From assembly GCA_902793125.1 (NCBI GenBank), contig CADBCC010000002.1, positions 42,079-106,078 on the forward strand: a DNA stretch of 64,000 nt. Direction: 5' to 3'. This stretch comes from an uncultured Ruminococcus sp. (GTDB lineage: Bacteria > Bacillota > Clostridia > Oscillospirales > Acutalibacteraceae). Below the pieces are notes generated by a model. The model saw nothing but the letters and a program-made list of their open reading frames with translations. It was not told the origin of the DNA and searched no databases. How positions within the stretch are numbered: position 1 is the stretch's first letter; the number at the start of each line of letters is the position of its first letter. Below, one piece after another: positions 27,071 through 33,650 of this stretch. A program made the translations under genes and the position numbers.

Positions 27071-27216
27071 GGCGGAGGACAAGAAACTTCATCAATGCGA
27101 GAATATTTATCTCGAACCTTACGTCCACGTTTTTTGGAAAGGTTTCATCAACGCACCTCGGTAAAAATGCTCCCCCGGAGCATTTTCTTAACCCTCGGCT
27201 TCGAATCTCTTGTCCT
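27071..27216. repeat. Segment bracketed by inverted fragments of the tRNA-Ser 3' end
   Basis: GGCGGAGGACAAGA at 27071-27084 repeats the 3' end of the neighbouring tRNA-Ser(GCU) in the same orientation. TCGAATCTCTTGTCCT at 27201-27216 repeats its T-arm/acceptor part in the opposite orientation (16 of 16 bases). The 115 bp between them has a small hairpin, TGCTCCCCCGGAGCA, and no gene. It is likely debris of rearrangement or integration at the tRNA gene. Confidence 0.5.
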
Positions 27217-27231
27217 ATTTTCCGCAAAGCA

Positions 27232-27262
27232 AAAAGGCAACTCATATGAGTTGCCTTTTGCT
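27232..27262 (-). terminator. Terminator of the tRNA-Ser operon
   Basis: AAAAGGCAACTCATATGAGTTGCCTTTT is a near-perfect palindrome immediately beyond the tRNA 3' end, followed on the minus strand by TTTGC. Confidence 0.8.
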
Positions 27263-27352
27263 TGGCGGAGGACAAGAGATTCGAACTCTCGCGCCGGTCA
27301 CCCGACCTACTCCCTTAGCAGGGGAGCCTCTTCACCACTTGAGTAATCCTCC
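27263..27352 (-). tRNA. tRNA-Ser (anticodon GCU)
   Basis: The minus strand starts GGAGGATTACTCAAGTGGTG and ends with encoded CCA. The anticodon stem-loop CTCCC-CT-GCT-AA-GGGAG gives anticodon GCU (reads AGC/AGU). A long variable arm is present, as in all serine tRNAs. It is the second gene of a two-tRNA unit. Confidence 0.95.
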
Positions 27353-27367
27353 GTATAGTGAACTTAT

Positions 27368-27456
27368 TGGCGGAGAGGAAGGGATTCGAACCCTTGGTCC
27401 CTTGCGGGATCACTAGTTTTCAAGACTAGCTCCTTAAACCACTCGGACACCTCTCC
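27368..27456 (-). tRNA. tRNA-Ser (anticodon UGA)
   Basis: The minus strand starts GGAGAGGTGTCCGAGTGGTT and ends with CCA. The anticodon stem-loop CTAGT-CT-TGA-AA-ACTAG gives UGA (reads UCA/UCN). The long variable arm is GATCCCGCAAGGGACC. It precedes tRNA-Ser(GCU) by 15 bp. Confidence 0.95.
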
Positions 27457-27477
27457 GTGCTTATTTCAGCATTTGTT

Positions 27478-27506
27478 ATGATACCATATATGGCTGATTT
27501 TGTCAA
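27478..27506 (-). promoter_or_regulatory. Promoter of the tRNA-Ser pair
   Basis: On the minus strand TTGACA (27506-27501), 17 bp, TATCAT (27483-27478). Confidence 0.75.
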
Positions 27507-27524
27507 TACGAGAGTAATGATTTC

Positions 27525-27553
27525 TTGACAAATTATATATCATATTATAAAAT
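27525..27553 (+). promoter_or_regulatory. Promoter of tRNA-Arg
   Basis: TTGACA (27525-27530) with TAAAAT (27548-27553) 17 bp downstream, 16 bp before the mature tRNA 5' end. Confidence 0.6.
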
Positions 27554-27569
27554 AAATAAGGTAATATTT

Positions 27570-27646
27570 GCGCCAGTAGCTCAGTTGGATAGAGCGTTCG
27601 CCTCCTAAGCGAAAGGCCGGGGATTCGAATTCCTTCTGGCGCGCCA
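27570..27646 (+). tRNA. tRNA-Arg (anticodon CCU)
   Basis: A 77-nt cloverleaf from GCGCCAG to CTGGCGC-G-CCA. The anticodon stem-loop TTCGC-CT-CCT-AA-GCGAA gives CCU (reads AGG). The D-arm is AGCTCAGTTGGATAGAGC and the T-loop GGATTCGAATTCC. CCA is encoded. Confidence 0.95.
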
Positions 27647-27685
27647 AAATATAAAGGAGCCGTTATGGCTCCTTTATATTTTACC
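27647..27685 (+). terminator. Terminator after tRNA-Arg
   Basis: AAATATAAAGGAGCC pairs with GGCTCCTTTATATTT around GTTAT. The symmetrical A/T flanks could also stop the convergent anti-sigma transcript. Confidence 0.8.
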
Positions 27686-27723
27686 AAAAGGGATACGAAA
27701 CCTATGGATAAAAACCGTAAGGT

Positions 27724-28440
27724 TTACGGCGCCTCCATAACATTGACAGCCGTCCATTCGTCGCCGTATTTCACAAGGGTAATGCGTGATTGTATATCAG
27801 CGCTCCCAAATGATAAGTCGCCGTTTTTTTCATAACCATATTGGCTGTATTTTATCCAGAGATATCCTGTATCGTGATATAGTTTCGCTGTTAAAAAACT
27901 TAATTCTGTTTCTACTACTTCAACTTCATCCATTTCTGAATGAATAGCGGGTGTATAACAAGCTAATTCCCCAAATTTCTTTTCTGCGCTTTTTTCATTT
28001 CCTGTGAAATTTAGAGCTTCTTTAATTTTTTTTATCAATGGTTGGAGCTCCTGTTTATCTTTGTTTGAATAGCCTTCTTTTAATTCGGAAAAGATCTCTT
28101 TTCCGTAGTATTCTTCAAGATAGTCAGGAAGAGGGTTGGAGAAAGCTATATTACACGCAAATCCGAAAACGAATGTAAAAATAATTAGCAAAGATATTAT
28201 TGTTGTACGTTTTATAATTTTATGTTTTCTTTGTCTGTTAAGGCTTTCGGTTATTCTTTTTGCGGTTTCTTCATTTTGCAAATTTGTTTTTATTTCTTTT
28301 TTCGCCGAGTTAAGATAGTTTTGACACTCGGAACATTCCAGGCAGTGTTTTTCAATTAATTCAGAGCTTTCTTCACTTGAAAGATTGTCTAAGTAAAGAG
28401 GGATTAAGTCGCGTACTATTTTACATTTTTCATTTGTCAT
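27724..28440 (-). CDS. Anti-sigma factor with zinc-finger-like N-terminus and one membrane helix
   Basis: Probable membrane-bound regulator of the ECF sigma factor encoded just upstream. The 238-residue product has an N-terminal cytoplasmic zf-HC2-like segment (CKIVRDLIPLYLDN...EKHCLECSECQNYL, with the HxxxCxxC pattern), a transmembrane helix at about 79-97, and an extracytoplasmic domain of about 140 residues without recognised family. Its start overlaps the end of the sigma gene by 11 bp, a coupled arrangement typical of sigma/anti-sigma pairs. The signal sensed is unknown. Confidence 0.82.
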   Translation of the reverse strand: MTNEKCKIVRDLIPLYLDNLSSEESSELIEKHCLECSECQNYLNSAKKEIKTNLQNEETAKRITESLNRQRKHKIIKRTTIISLLIIFTFVFGFACNIAFSNPLPDYLEEYYGKEIFSELKEGYSNKDKQELQPLIKKIKEALNFTGNEKSAEKKFGELACYTPAIHSEMDEVEVVETELSFLTAKLYHDTGYLWIKYSQYGYEKNGDLSFGSADIQSRITLVKYGDEWTAVNVMEAP

Positions 28441-28915
28441 ACTCGTTCATCCTTTCTTTCAATTTTATTTTGGCGCGGTAATAGGTGACTCGTGCCCATG
28501 TTTCATTTTTTTCAAAAATCTGTGCAATTTCTTTAAACGACAATTCTGCAAATGTTTTTAAAACAAATACTTCTTTATATGGCTCATTTAGCGAATGCAA
28601 ATGTTTATGTATTTGTATGGCGAGATCTTTGTCAACAATTATTTCCTCAATATCTGCGCTGTTATATATATTTTCAAGCTTTGTTTCACTTTCGATTCGC
28701 TTGTGCTTATTACAAAATTTATAGTATTCGTTCCGAGCGATTCTGCATAGCCAAGCGGACGGTTTATCTTCGTCTTTATATAATTTGTAATTTTCAAGCG
28801 CGTTTAAAAACGTTTGCGCTGTTAGTTCCTCTGCAATACTTACGTTTTTGCTTAGATTGATAAGATATCCGTAAACAATTCTGTAGTTTGTTTTATACAT
28901 TTCCTCGAAGGACAC
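28430..28915 (-). CDS. ECF-type RNA polymerase sigma factor
   Basis: A 161-residue two-domain sigma factor. Region 2 is YKTNYRIVYGYLINLSKN, then AEELTAQTFLNAL and PSAWLCRIARNEY; region 4 is LNEPYKEVFVLKTFAELSFKEIAQIFEKNETWARVTYYRAKIKLKE. The start is GTG 28915, with AGGAGGTG on the minus strand a few bases upstream; an ATG overlapping it is out of frame. It directs an unknown regulon and is presumably held inactive by the overlapping anti-sigma factor. A TGTAACA word lies upstream in the minus-strand leader (28950s) and could be the -35 of an autoregulated promoter, which is speculative. Confidence 0.9.
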   Translation of the reverse strand: MSFEEMYKTNYRIVYGYLINLSKNVSIAEELTAQTFLNALENYKLYKDEDKPSAWLCRIARNEYYKFCNKHKRIESETKLENIYNSADIEEIIVDKDLAIQIHKHLHSLNEPYKEVFVLKTFAELSFKEIAQIFEKNETWARVTYYRAKIKLKERMNEYDK

Positions 28916-29105
28916 ATAATCACCTCCTCATATAAATAATCATAAAAATGCTTTTTTGTTACAAACTATTTTATCACTTATAAATTTTTATTTCAATATA
29001 AGGCGGATAAAAGAAAAGTCAAATATATTTATATGTGCTATTGACACACATACTTTTTTAATGATAAAATTATTATATAAAATTTATACTCAGGAGGGAA
29101 TAATT

Positions 29106-29729
29106 ATGAGTATTTCAAAAAGATTTGTATCAGTATTTTTAAGCATCCTTATGCTTCTCAGCGCCGCGGTTGTTTTCTCAGCGCCGAAAGCTGACGCAGC
29201 AAGCAAGAAGGCAAAAGCTATTGCCGCTTATAAAAGTCTTTTAGCGTCAAACTCGCTGCTTAAAAAATTCAGAACCGATTCATTAAGCGAATTAAAATTC
29301 GCGACTTTTTATCTTGATAATAATAAAGTTCCCGAGCTTGTTGTATGGCAGGGTTCCGACGCTTATCTTTATACCTATAAAAGTAAGGTAAAGAAAGTTG
29401 CTTATCTTAAATTCGGTTCGCTCAGCGAAAAATTTCAGTATTATAAAAAGACAGGTATGTTTATCGACTGCGGACTCCACTCAGGCGTAATCCACGAGGG
29501 ATATAATAAATTCAAAGGAACTAAAGCGACTTTGAAACTGTTCCGTACAAGCAGGTTGTCTATGACTGCTACCTCTTACACAAATTTTAAAGTTAAGAAA
29601 AGTAAAAATGTAAAAATTTCCGCTAAAAAGTTTAAGAAGGAACTTAAAAAGCTCACTAAGAAAAAGAAGAAAAAGAGCGCGAAATTCTACTTTAATACAG
29701 AAGACAATGTTAAAAAGTATTTAAAATAA
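29106..29729 (+). CDS. Small secreted lysine-rich protein
   Basis: A 207-residue exported protein of unknown function. The signal peptide MSISKRFVSVFLSILMLLSA... ends near KADAASKK (about residue 33). The mature part has a YKSLLASNSLLKKF helix, a beta-rich segment containing FYLDNNKVPELVVWQGS (a pattern also seen in secreted clostridial proteins of unknown function), and a strongly basic tail (KKFKKELKKLTKKKKKK). ATG 29106 has AGGAGGG upstream; the frame stays open to 28956 but that part lacks a ribosome site. TTGACA near 29043 probably drives it. The terminator lies in a duplicated segment. Confidence 0.75.
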   Translation: MSISKRFVSVFLSILMLLSAAVVFSAPKADAASKKAKAIAAYKSLLASNSLLKKFRTDSLSELKFATFYLDNNKVPELVVWQGSDAYLYTYKSKVKKVAYLKFGSLSEKFQYYKKTGMFIDCGLHSGVIHEGYNKFKGTKATLKLFRTSRLSMTATSYTNFKVKKSKNVKISAKKFKKELKKLTKKKKKKSAKFYFNTEDNVKKYLK

Positions 29730-29740
29730 TAATGTAAAAA

Positions 29741-29767
29741 ACGGCTGATTATTCAGCCGTTTTTTTG
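29741..29767 (+). terminator. Terminator after the lysine-rich secreted protein gene
   Basis: CGGCTGA-TTAT-TCAGCCG followed by TTTTTTT. Confidence 0.85.
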
Positions 29768-30006
29768 AACTCTATAATTTCATTAAGTTGTTTCAGCGCG
29801 GTTTTTCTTCCGATTTCGTAAGTCTTTCTTAACACATCCGCGTTGTGTTCAATTCTTCCTACAGGCAGTTTTTTATCGGGACATATTATAAAAGCGTTTC
29901 CTTTCTTTTCCTGCTCAAAAACAAAATCCCTCTGTTTATTATACATTATGTGACGTTAGGAAATGCATTTTATCATATTGGGGTATTTCCTAAGAGATAT
30001 TTTCAT
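29749..30006 (-). pseudogene. Truncated patatin-like phospholipase remnant (C-terminal end only)
   Basis: The minus-strand frame encodes the last 65 residues of the patatin-like protein at 31636-32490. I count 58 of 65 identical over MYNKQRDFVFEQEK...EFKKTAE. Upstream of that the similarity continues for about 20 codons (MKISLRKYPNMIKCIS), but the codon for Asp in CISDRH is TAA here. The catalytic N-terminal two thirds are absent. It is a pseudogene fragment created by duplication, not a functional short gene, although an ATG at 29946 leaves a small open frame. Confidence 0.85.
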
Positions 30007-30106
30007 CAATATTTTTATTATTTGCTTACTTTATCTTACAAAGATTATAGACATTTTATTGAATGTTTGATATTATTATATGTGTCTGTAAAATGGAGAT
30101 GTGATA

Positions 30107-31024
30107 ATGAATAAATTACAAGCTAACCTTTGTCTTATATGTGTTACGTTGTGCTGGTCAACTGAGGTAATTATTTTTGCCTGCATTCCTGACGATGTTT
30201 TGTCGTTTGCGACAACTGCCATTACCAATGCTATTGCCGCAGTTATTCTTGCGGGATGTTTTATAAAACGAATAAAATCCGAATTGAAACGCTCGTCAAA
30301 AAAGCTGTTGCTGCGTTGTATATTGCTCGGTATACTTAACTGTGCCTACAACGTTCTGTATTTACAGGGGCTTAACCAACTTGACGTTTCTACAGGTGCT
30401 TTTACGTTTTCAATGACAATAGTTGTTTTGCCTGTTGTCCTTCTTACAATGAGAAAATCTGTGGATAAAAAAACGTGGGTTTCGGTTGTACTTGCTTTAA
30501 GCGGAATTATTGTCGCCTTGGGCTCGGATTTAACCGGGATGAAGATGTCAGGCGTTCTGATTATGTTTTTAGGCTGTATTATCCGCGCTGTATTTATTGT
30601 TAAGCTTAACGATTACGCAAAGGAGCACGACGCGGTTACGCTTTCGGTATTTATCTCTGCTTTTGTATCGGTTATAAGCTTTGCTATTTGGTTATTTCTG
30701 CAACCCGAGACTTTCGCCGCGATACCGTGGTCGGGAACAATTATCGCAAGCCTGTTTATTTACGCTTACTTTATTCTCGCCTTTGCGCAGACGCTTAATA
30801 TCTTCGCGCAAAAGCGTGCGACGGCAGCGGGCTCGACTATAATCTATTCGCTCGAAATTGCGTTTTCGCTTATATGGGGCGTAGTATTGCCGGAAAATAT
30901 AGTTGACCGTGTTATACCGTCTCCGTTACAGATTTTAGGAGCGCTTTTAATAGTTGCCGGAAGTCTTATCGAAATCATTGATTTTAACGGCAAAAGGAGG
31001 AAGAATTTAAATGTTTCGCAATAG
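30107..31024 (+). CDS. EamA/DMT-family transporter
   Basis: A polytopic membrane protein of 305 residues with about ten hydrophobic segments in two EamA repeats (residues 5-135 and 145-295), as in drug/metabolite exporters. Recognisable features are NAIAAVILAG, GILNCAYNVLYLQGLNQLDVSTGAFTFSM (end of the first repeat region) and RATAAGSTIIYSLEIAFSLIWG in the second repeat. ATG 30107 has GGAGA 7 nt upstream; a GTG at 30101 is also in frame. It overlaps the next gene by 14 bp, so the two form one unit. The substrate is unknown. The pair is bracketed by direct repeats. Confidence 0.85.
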   Translation: MNKLQANLCLICVTLCWSTEVIIFACIPDDVLSFATTAITNAIAAVILAGCFIKRIKSELKRSSKKLLLRCILLGILNCAYNVLYLQGLNQLDVSTGAFTFSMTIVVLPVVLLTMRKSVDKKTWVSVVLALSGIIVALGSDLTGMKMSGVLIMFLGCIIRAVFIVKLNDYAKEHDAVTLSVFISAFVSVISFAIWLFLQPETFAAIPWSGTIIASLFIYAYFILAFAQTLNIFAQKRATAAGSTIIYSLEIAFSLIWGVVLPENIVDRVIPSPLQILGALLIVAGSLIEIIDFNGKRRKNLNVSQ

Positions 31025-31592
31025 TTCTCTTCATCCTGCTGTAAAAAACATTTTATTAATTTTGATTTTGCTCATTGTATTTATGGTTGTCGCGATTCCT
31101 TTTAAGGTGATGAGTATTATTCCGGGCTTTACCGATATAAGACCTGTTATGTTGTTTCAGCCTGTTTACGGAATTTTCTTTGGTATTCCGGGATGTATCG
31201 CTTTCGCAATCGGCAATCTGATAGGAGATATTATCAGCGATAGTTTAAGATGGTCGTCAATCGCGGGATTCGCCGCAAATTTTGCGGGACCGTTTTTGTT
31301 TTATATATTCTGGAGCAAAATATCAAAAACTCCGTTTTTACTGCGTACGGGCAAAAGCTTTTTAAAGCAGACTGCGGTAACCGTTATTTCGGCTGTAACT
31401 CAGGCGGTGCTTATTACTCCTGCTGTAGTGCTTATTTATCCCGATGTTTCAGGACAGGTGTTTGCTGTTACCGTGCTTCTCAACTGTTCGGTGTTTCCGA
31501 TTATGTTAGGAATACCTCTTATGATTCTTATGCACGAGGAGTTAGGATTTAAGCCTTCGAAACGCCTGAAAAAATCGGATAAATTACGCTGA
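31011..31592 (+). CDS. ECF transporter S-component, QueT-like
   Basis: A 193-residue membrane protein with about six helices. The segment FTDIRPVMLFQPVYGIFFGIPGCIAFAIGNLIGDIISDS carries the pattern of a conserved proline-rich turn, FGIPG, and the GN(L/I)IxD signature seen in QueT-type vitamin/precursor S-components. AAGGAGG lies in the end of the EamA gene, and the starts overlap (14 bp). No ECF module genes are adjacent, as in group II systems. The ligand (queuosine precursor or another small molecule) cannot be told from sequence; no preQ1 riboswitch was seen upstream. Confidence 0.65.
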   Translation: MFRNSSLHPAVKNILLILILLIVFMVVAIPFKVMSIIPGFTDIRPVMLFQPVYGIFFGIPGCIAFAIGNLIGDIISDSLRWSSIAGFAANFAGPFLFYIFWSKISKTPFLLRTGKSFLKQTAVTVISAVTQAVLITPAVVLIYPDVSGQVFAVTVLLNCSVFPIMLGIPLMILMHEELGFKPSKRLKKSDKLR

Positions 31593-31623
31593 ATAAATAG
31601 TAACTTAAAGTGATTTATAAATT

Positions 31624-31896
31624 TAAAACGGCTGATTAAGATTCAGCCGTTTTTTTGAACTCTATAATTTCATTAAGTTGTTTCAGCGCGGTTTTTCTTC
31701 CGATTTCGTAAGTCTTTCTTAACACATCCGCGTCGTGTTCGATTCTTTTTATCGGAAGTTTTTCGTCGGGGCATATTACAAAAGCGCTGCCGTTCTTTTC
31801 CTGCTCAAAAACAAAATCCCTCTGTTTATTATACATTATGTGGCGGTCGGAAATGCATTTTATCATATTGGGGTATTTCCTAAGAGATATTTTCAT
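31624..31896. repeat. Direct repeat B (inside the intact patatin gene)
   Basis: Partner of 29737-30006; it comprises the shared terminator hairpin and the last roughly 85 codons of the intact patatin gene. Confidence 0.85.
31627..31656 (+). terminator. Terminator after the ECF S-component gene
   Basis: AACGGCTGA and TCAGCCGTT form the stem, followed by TTTTTT. It overlaps the end of the convergent patatin gene. Confidence 0.8.
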
Positions 31897-32490
31897 AATT
31901 CCCATCGACGCTTTTTCTTTTACATAATCTCTCGGCTGAGTCAGTATAACCAGGTTTTTATCGTAGCCTTTGTTCATCATAAATTCCAAAGGAATTGAAT
32001 CAGCCATTCCGCCGTCGAGCATCGTCCTGCCTCCGGCTTTTACGGGCTTTGATACAAGCGGCATCGAAGCCGACGCTCTGAACCATTCGTAAATTTTATC
32101 GTCGCGTTTATCGCAAAGATGGTATACTGGTTTTCCTGTATATACGTCTGTGCATACAGCGTAAAATTCCATATCAGAATTATAAAATGCTTCTATATCA
32201 AATTTATCAAGCTTTTCCGGAATAGTATGATAACAAAATTCCGCACCGAATAAATCACCTGTTTTAATCAGCGAACGCATACTGCAATATCTCCAATCGT
32301 TACAAAAACGGGTGTTATACCTTATAGCTCTGCCGATTTGATGAGATTTGTAGTTACAGCCGAACGCGGCTCCTGCCGATACGCCGACGCATCCGTCAAA
32401 TTCAATATTGTTTTCCATAAGAACGTCGCAAACGCCGGCGGAAAATAATCCGCGCATAGCTCCGCCTTCTAATACCAATCCAGTTTTCAT
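31636..32490 (-). CDS. Patatin-like phospholipase family protein
   Basis: A predicted serine acyl hydrolase (RssA/YchK-like) of 284 residues. Motifs in order: the oxyanion-hole loop GLVLEGGAMRGLFSAGV at residues 4-20, the nucleophile elbow GVSAGAAFG near 38 (GxSxG) and the catalytic aspartate in MLDGGMADSIP near 157, giving the Ser-Asp dyad. There is no signal peptide, so it is cytoplasmic; the lipid substrate is unknown. GAGGT precedes the ATG. Its 3' end was duplicated to 29.7-30.0 kb. Confidence 0.9.
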   Translation of the reverse strand: MKTGLVLEGGAMRGLFSAGVCDVLMENNIEFDGCVGVSAGAAFGCNYKSHQIGRAIRYNTRFCNDWRYCSMRSLIKTGDLFGAEFCYHTIPEKLDKFDIEAFYNSDMEFYAVCTDVYTGKPVYHLCDKRDDKIYEWFRASASMPLVSKPVKAGGRTMLDGGMADSIPLEFMMNKGYDKNLVILTQPRDYVKEKASMGIMKISLRKYPNMIKCISDRHIMYNKQRDFVFEQEKNGSAFVICPDEKLPIKRIEHDADVLRKTYEIGRKTALKQLNEIIEFKKTAES

Positions 32491-32545
32491 ATATTACCTC
32501 TTAATTTAGTATAGTATATTATATTGTATCATATATTATAAAAAA

Positions 32546-32740
32546 TTAAAAGGAAAAATCATTAAGATAGTTTTCGAGAATATCGGGGAAGATATCTAAA
32601 TCAACATCACATCTGTTACAGGTATCTACAAGGTTTTTGACCGCGTTATAGTTCTTGGAAATATCCTTAATTATTTTGGTCGCTTTTACTCCGTAACCTT
32701 CGGTTTTATGCTTAGGTATAATCATTTCATAATGAGTCAT
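32546..32740 (-). CDS. Small protein resembling DUF6514
   Basis: A 64-residue soluble protein. The order of a YGV...ATKIIKDISKNYNAVKNLVDTCNR block followed by an acidic ILENYLNDF end resembles the clostridial DUF6514 family (VEDIS...V..LV..CN...VVEDFL), whose function is unknown. AAAGGA lies upstream on the minus strand. The leader can form a hairpin from CGCCCGC/GCGGGCG around 32759-32800. Confidence 0.55.
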   Translation of the reverse strand: MTHYEMIIPKHKTEGYGVKATKIIKDISKNYNAVKNLVDTCNRCDVDLDIFPDILENYLNDFSF

Positions 32741-33062
32741 AAGTCAACGCATCCTTTCCGCCCGCAAACAATATGAATTTCATAAAACCTTACCGCGGGC
32801 GTATAAGTAGAAATTCAATCTTTACTCTTTATCCCGAGGGAATAAACTCAGAGATAATTATTTTATAATTGATTAATTATATTATAGTCAATAATATTCA
32901 CATATCAAGCGTTTTAACATAGTTGTAAATTTGAATTAACCAATTGTTTATATAAAGGCGAAAATGTGACAAATATTTACAAAAATTGAATTATTTAATA
33001 ACCAAATGTAATACTCCCCGCGTTTAAGAATTCAAAACGCGGGGAGCATACTTTTATAAATA
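32741..33062. other. 322-bp gene-free spacer with two hairpins
   Basis: It contains a GC-rich stem in the leader of the DUF6514-like gene (CGCCCGC near 32759 with GCGGGCG near 32794), an A/T-rich centre, and the terminator-like stem at 33014-33046. No coding sequence is evident. Confidence 0.5.
33014..33046 (-). terminator. Hairpin after the metallophosphoesterase gene
   Basis: CTCCCCGCGTTT pairs with AAACGCGGGGAG, a 12-bp stem just past the stop at 33063. The T-run is weak (TATTACATTT). Confidence 0.65.
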
Positions 33063-33650
33063 TTAAATTTCAATAATACAATAATTAAATGCGTTAATAA
33101 CAGTTGTACTTCCGAACTGAGTTTTCTGCGGGATAAAAGCGCCGTAGTTTCTGTGGATATGACCGTGCAGAAAGTATTTTGGACGATAACGTTTTATAAG
33201 GCGGTTAAAGCATTCAAATCCTCGGTGTGAAAGCGTATCGTTGTCGTTAACGTGCCGGGCGGGAGCATGGGTAACAAGAATATCGAACCCTTTGTGTTTT
33301 ATTATTTTCGGAAATATTCTCATTATCTTACGTCTCATCTGTTTTTCGGTGTACATATATTTTCCTTTTTTATAGCGATGAGAACCCGAAAACCCGATAA
33401 TTCTTATACCGTTATATTCAAAATATGATTCGTCTATACAAATGCATCCTTCGGGGGCTCTTTTAAATTTATCGTCGTGATTTCCGTGGACATACAAAAG
33501 CGGACACCCTGCCATAGTTACCAAAAACTCAAGGTAACTTACACTTAAATCACCGCAGGCAATAATAAGATCGAACCCGTCAAGCTTCCCCGGCGAGTAG
33601 AAATCGTAAAAATACTCGGATTCCACGTCCGAAACCGCTAAAATCCTCAT
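33063..33650 (-). CDS. Metallophosphoesterase (calcineurin-like), partner of the ParB-like/BMP protein
   Basis: A 195-residue dinuclear-metal phosphoesterase. Motifs: the first aspartate in MRILAVSDVESE (the usual DxH histidine is replaced, D-V-E), GDLSVSYLEF (GDxx), YVHGNHDDKF (GNHD/E), THAPARH and LHGHIHRNYG (GHxH). Replacement of the histidine in the first motif may alter metal binding or specificity. The ATG overlaps the stop of the preceding gene by 4 nt (ATGA), so translation is coupled. The substrate is unknown; nucleotide or nucleic acid phosphoesters are possible. Confidence 0.85.
   Translation of the reverse strand: MRILAVSDVESEYFYDFYSPGKLDGFDLIIACGDLSVSYLEFLVTMAGCPLLYVHGNHDDKFKRAPEGCICIDESYFEYNGIRIIGFSGSHRYKKGKYMYTEKQMRRKIMRIFPKIIKHKGFDILVTHAPARHVNDNDTLSHRGFECFNRLIKRYRPKYFLHGHIHRNYGAFIPQKTQFGSTTVINAFNYCIIEI

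Larger units (their letters stand above)
29737..30006. repeat. Direct repeat A (copy of the patatin gene 3' end)
   Basis: About 270 bp, matching 31624-31896 in the same orientation at high identity and including the terminator hairpin. The match ends abruptly after TTTTCAT. The two copies bracket the transporter pair at 30107-31592. Confidence 0.85.

Noticed and set aside
27046-27416. Several overlapping short open frames on both strands across the tRNA region
   Set aside because: They run through tRNA genes and terminators, and share no ribosome sites or protein-like composition.
29749-29946. Treating the 65-codon minus-strand frame as an independent small gene
   Set aside because: It matches the C-terminus of the nearby patatin protein and the homology continues upstream through an in-frame stop, so it is a pseudogene fragment.
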